Assembly (NCBI GenBank): GCA_002292895.1
Contig: DBCE01000162.1
Coordinates: forward strand, 1-18,022
DNA: 18,022 nt
Direction of reading: 5' to 3'
Origin: Phycisphaerales bacterium UBA966
Lineage (GTDB): Bacteria; Planctomycetota; Phycisphaerae; Phycisphaerales; SM1A02
Each line of letters starts with the position of its first letter. The first letter of the stretch is position 1. The translations under genes and the position numbers were made by a program. Positions 15,191 through 18,022 of the stretch are shown piece by piece. The notes below the pieces were generated by a model. The model saw only the letters and a program-made list of their open reading frames with translations, was not told the origin of the DNA and made no database searches.

Positions 15191-15892
15191 TTAGGCGCCA
15201 GAGACGGTTCGTTGCTCAATGCGTTTTTCAGAAACGGTCACAACGATGCGCTGCACAAAGATTCCCGGGGTGTCCACGTCATCGGGGTCGATGTCACCGA
15301 GGGCTACCAGCTCTTCCACCTCCGCAATGGTGATGGCGCCGCAGGTGGCGGCCATGGGGTTGAAGTTGCGGGCGGTCTTTCGATACACCAAATTTCCTGC
15401 CGGGTCAGCTTTCCACGCCTTGACCAGCGACAGGTCGGTGCGAATGCCGCGCTCGAGCACGTACTCGGCGCCGTCAAACTCCATGTGGGGCTTGCCTGCA
15501 GCGACCACTGTTCCCACCCCAGTCTTGGTGTAGAAGCCAGCGATCCCAGCGCCACCGGCGCGCATGCGTTCCGCCAGGGTTCCTTGCGGCGTGAATTCCA
15601 ACTGCAGCTCGCCGCTCATGTACTGGCGCTCAAACTCAGCGTTCTCCCCCACATAACTGGAAACCATCTTGCGAATCTGCCGGGTCTGCAGCAGCAGCCC
15701 CAGCCCCCAGTCATCAACGCCAGCATTGTTGGAGACGCAGGTCAACTCGCGGGCACCGGAATCCCGGAGCGCCATGATGAGTTGTTCCGGAATGCCGCAC
15801 AGGCCGAATCCGCCCACGGCGACGCTCATGCCATCGTGGACGATGCCTGCAAGCGCGCTCGCTGGTGAGTCATAGACCTTACTCGCTGCCAT
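15191..15892 (-). CDS. scoA: 3-oxoacid CoA-transferase, subunit A
   Basis: This enzyme family moves CoA between succinyl-CoA (or another acyl-CoA) and acetoacetate in ketone-body and short-chain acid use. The 233-residue product is a full-length alpha subunit with the type I CoA-transferase signature DGMSVAVGGFGLCGIP (20-35). It also has the strongly conserved SYVGENAEFERQYMSGEL, TPQGTLAERMRAGGAGI and GIFVQRIV segments. The start has AGGAGA eight bases upstream. The catalytic glutamate of these enzymes lies in subunit B, which usually follows directly. Here the next downstream gene is the exported T2SS-operon protein, so subunit B must be elsewhere if the enzyme is active. It is divergent from the transporter gene. 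Confidence 0.95.
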   Translation of the reverse strand: MAASKVYDSPASALAGIVHDGMSVAVGGFGLCGIPEQLIMALRDSGARELTCVSNNAGVDDWGLGLLLQTRQIRKMVSSYVGENAEFERQYMSGELQLEFTPQGTLAERMRAGGAGIAGFYTKTGVGTVVAAGKPHMEFDGAEYVLERGIRTDLSLVKAWKADPAGNLVYRKTARNFNPMAATCGAITIAEVEELVALGDIDPDDVDTPGIFVQRIVVTVSEKRIEQRTVSGA

Positions 15893-15910
15893 GTATCAGA
15901 TCTCCTGCGT

Positions 15911-15938
15911 TTTACGCGTTGTGGTGAGGAAGTGTAAC
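15911..15938 (+). promoter_or_regulatory. Candidate promoter for the major facilitator transporter gene
   Basis: TTTACG (15911-15916) and TGTAAC (15933-15938) lie 16 bases apart in the 73-base divergent region. The GTG start at 15966 is about 20 bases beyond the expected transcription start. Each box matches four of six consensus bases. If real, it overlaps the control region of the divergent scoA gene. Confidence 0.27.
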
Positions 15939-15965
15939 CCCGGCGCGGCTAGTCTTGCGGCTGCC

Positions 15966-17237
15966 GTGAACCGCCGATCGACACTGTCCCTGATTGCCTT
16001 GCTACTGGTGCTTTCGGCCATGCCTGACACCATGGCGGCACCGGTCTTAAAGGAACTGTTTGTTGATCGCTACGGTGCCACCGTCAAGGAAGCACAGGTC
16101 TTCATGGCGATCAACCTGCTCGGCGCGGTCGCTGCGGTGCCGCTGTTGTTGTGGTGGCGCCGTCGGGCGGGTCCGGTGTGGATGCTCGTCATCGCCTCAT
16201 TGGCCGACGCAGTGCTCTTGGGTCTCCTTTCGGCGCCGATTGGACTGTGGTCATCGCTCGCCGTGCGCGCAGCGGAGGGCATCACTGATGTGGTGGTGTT
16301 TGCGTCGCTCTTTGACTTAGTTCGGCGTAATTCCGGACCGCATGCCGCGCGGGGCCTTGGCCTTGCATCCACGCCGCTCCTCCTTGGCCTGGGACTTGGT
16401 GCCGTTGCCGGAGGGTTAGCAGCGCAGCGCGTGGCGGGCGGCAGCGACGACGCGGCGTCGGGATCGGACGTGGCACTTGCGGTCTTTGGGGTGTCTGCGC
16501 TTGCGAGCGTGTTGGTGGCCATTGGCGCGCTGGTCTTTCGACGTTGGCTCGGTGGGATCGCAGCCGTTGAGCCAGAGACCGGTCCGTTGGTTGCAAGCGG
16601 CGCCTCGCATGCCGGGCGAGTTCCCCTGGGGCGGCTTGACGATCGCCCTCGGCCGCTCCTGTGGAGTTGCGTGATGGCATTCTTCGACCGCGCCACGGGC
16701 GGTCTCATTACCACCACGCTTCCATTGGTATTGGCTGGATTTCTTGGCTACACCAAGGGTCAACGGGGATGGTTGATTGGCCTGCCGCTGTTGTTGATGG
16801 CGGTGTGCACGGGTCCCGCTGGCGCGCTCTGTGACCGCGTTGGCAGCCTGCGCGTACGTATCGCAGCCGGCGTGGTGTACGCACTGGCGTTTGCCATGAT
16901 TCCGTTTGCTGCGTCAAACCAAGCAGCCATGGCTGTGACGATGTTTGCCGTTGGAATCAGTGCCGGCGCGCTGTTCTCAAGTTCACTGGCGATCGCCGCG
17001 GAGAGCGGAGGATCGACCGTTGCTCTTGGCTCCTTCCGAGCAGCGGGCGACGTTGGATTCTTTGCAGGAACCACGCTCTCGATCGTCCTTGCGAGCGCCA
17101 TCGGCAACGAGGCAGCGCCTGGTTACGCCGACTACGCATCCGTCATCGTCTTGTTTGCAGTGGCACACGCGGTGAGCACGGCCTTGATCGCGGGCACAGC
17201 AGTGCTGGCATCGCGTCGCGGTGCGCGAGCGAACTGA
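15966..17237 (+). CDS. Major facilitator superfamily transporter
   Basis: This is a polytopic inner-membrane carrier of about 423 residues with roughly 12 hydrophobic helices in two halves split by a hydrophilic loop (near GIAAVEPETGPLVASG). The second half has a motif-A-like loop (GALCDRVGSLRVRI), and the first half has a shorter basic counterpart (WWRRRAGP). The substrate cannot be inferred. I place the start at the GTG at 15966, because upstream in-frame codons read through the divergent promoter region and give a poor N-terminus. No strong Shine-Dalgarno sequence is present and the start is uncertain. It is divergent from scoA and convergent with the sigma factor gene, only 22 bases apart at their stops. 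Confidence 0.85.
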   Translation: MNRRSTLSLIALLLVLSAMPDTMAAPVLKELFVDRYGATVKEAQVFMAINLLGAVAAVPLLLWWRRRAGPVWMLVIASLADAVLLGLLSAPIGLWSSLAVRAAEGITDVVVFASLFDLVRRNSGPHAARGLGLASTPLLLGLGLGAVAGGLAAQRVAGGSDDAASGSDVALAVFGVSALASVLVAIGALVFRRWLGGIAAVEPETGPLVASGASHAGRVPLGRLDDRPRPLLWSCVMAFFDRATGGLITTTLPLVLAGFLGYTKGQRGWLIGLPLLLMAVCTGPAGALCDRVGSLRVRIAAGVVYALAFAMIPFAASNQAAMAVTMFAVGISAGALFSSSLAIAAESGGSTVALGSFRAAGDVGFFAGTTLSIVLASAIGNEAAPGYADYASVIVLFAVAHAVSTALIAGTAVLASRRGARAN

Positions 17238-17259
17238 ACGCGATGAGCGACCGCCAGTG

Positions 17260-18022
17260 TTAGTTGATGGCGATGACCGGAGATGTATGGCCGTTACCTG
17301 ATCGACCACCGGTGCACGCGCCCTCAAGGGTCATGCGAATCTTTGCCAATGCCTGATTCTGAATCTGCCGAACGCGTTCCTTGGTAAGGCCAATGAGGTT
17401 CCCCACTTGAGCCAGGGTTGGGGTTCGGCCTTGATCAAGACCTTGGAACGCAAAGCGGTGCATGACGACTTCGCGTTCGATCTCGGTGAGATCCGCGCGG
17501 TTTGATTCAACAATGTCGCGGACTTCCGCGGCATCTTGCCGTTCCGACGCAGCACGGATGGAAGCAACGCCGTCGCCTTGTTCAAGCGCTGGATCAAACT
17601 CCACGGGGAAGCGTTGCTTGTGCTTGGAAACCTTGATTCCATGACGGCTAAATGCCTTGAGAATCGAGCGGCACGCATAGGTGCTGAACTTGAAACCTCG
17701 GCCGCAATCGAACTTGTCCACGGACCGCATCAGCGCCATGTTGCCTTCGCCGATCAGGTCTGCGTATTCACCTTCACCGAGACGAACACGCTTGGCCATG
17801 GCCAAGACGAGCGCTAAATTAGTTTCGGCAATTTGCTCGCGGTACGCAGTGGCGGTGCGGTTCCACCGGAGCAGTTCCTTTGCTTGTTCAGCTCCCGGTG
17901 CGCGACCACGCAAAGTCTTCTGGATCCGATTCATCCGGTAGCGCGCGTAGTTGAACTGCATGAAGAGGACGCGTTCTTGGGCAGCGGTAAGTATCACGCC
18001 ATCATGTCGGCGCGGCGAAGTG
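17260..18022 (-). CDS. Sigma-70 family RNA polymerase sigma factor (5' end beyond right edge)
   Basis: This is a promoter-recognition subunit of RNA polymerase. The frame stays open to the window edge upstream of a possible GTG at 17997. The N-terminal segment TAAQERVLFMQFNYARYR looks like an internal part of region 1.2, so the gene is probably cut by the edge. Region 2 is clear (NLALVLAMAKRV, then ADLIGEGNMALMRSVDKFDCGRGFKFSTYA). Region 4 is clear too (LTEIEREVVMHRF, then a helix-turn-helix with LTKERVRQIQNQALAKIR). Between them only about 50 residues are present, with no recognisable region 3. The usual tryptophan pair of region 2.3 (TWWIRQAITRA in housekeeping factors) is replaced by CRSILKAFSR. 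It is probably an alternative, non-ECF factor. Its targets are unknown. Confidence 0.9.
   Translation of the reverse strand, partial: TSPRRHDGVILTAAQERVLFMQFNYARYRMNRIQKTLRGRAPGAEQAKELLRWNRTATAYREQIAETNLALVLAMAKRVRLGEGEYADLIGEGNMALMRSVDKFDCGRGFKFSTYACRSILKAFSRHGIKVSKHKQRFPVEFDPALEQGDGVASIRAASERQDAAEVRDIVESNRADLTEIEREVVMHRFAFQGLDQGRTPTLAQVGNLIGLTKERVRQIQNQALAKIRMTLEGACTGGRSGNGHTSPVIAIN

Noticed and set aside
17252..17272. CGCCA/TGGCG inverted repeat between the convergent transporter and sigma genes, as a shared terminator
   Set aside because: A five-pair stem with no T run on either side, and half of it lies inside the sigma coding region.

Overview
The window holds a nearly complete type II secretion system (T2SS) operon from a GC-rich Gram-negative bacterium, most likely a planctomycete and possibly a member of the Phycisphaerae. 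This placement is an inference from four things: the pseudopilin leaders ending in RRA before FTLIEL-type helices, the GspK with an EF-hand-like loop, the glycine-rich linkers throughout the machine, and the primary-like sigma factor with an unusual region 2. No marker gene in the window settles it.

From right to left: a 5'-truncated sigma-70 family factor (minus strand, running off the right edge) converges on a plus-strand major facilitator transporter. The transporter is divergent from a minus-strand 3-oxoacid CoA-transferase subunit A gene, which has no subunit B beside it. After a 229-base gap with a candidate promoter, a minus-strand gene cluster runs to the left edge: an exported helical protein of unknown function, then gspE, F, G, H, I, J, K, L, M, a GspC-like gene, and gspD, which is cut by the left edge. 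Most junctions are overlaps or gaps under 25 bases. The exceptions are gspF-gspG (135 bases, with an RNA hairpin candidate) and gspC-gspD (192 bases).

GspE is the assembly ATPase and GspF the inner-membrane platform. GspG is the major pseudopilin, and GspH, I, J and K are minor pseudopilins that form the tip. GspL, GspM and the GspC-like protein bridge the inner membrane and periplasm, and GspD is the outer-membrane secretin. No prepilin peptidase (GspO), pilotin or obvious substrate gene is visible. Relative to the classical C-D-E-...-M order, C and D have moved to the end.

The most interesting observation is a roughly 45-residue helical module shared by the C-termini of the GspL-like and GspC-like proteins (20 identities in 41 ungapped positions by hand alignment). 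In each protein it sits at the end of a long low-complexity linker. I know of no description of this module. Other unusual traits are four N1-type modules in the secretin, an EF-hand-type loop and a 100-residue Gly/Ser insert in GspK, a Gly-rich tail on GspJ, a polyproline spacer in GspC, and a leading operon gene with repeated LTxxQ-like helices.
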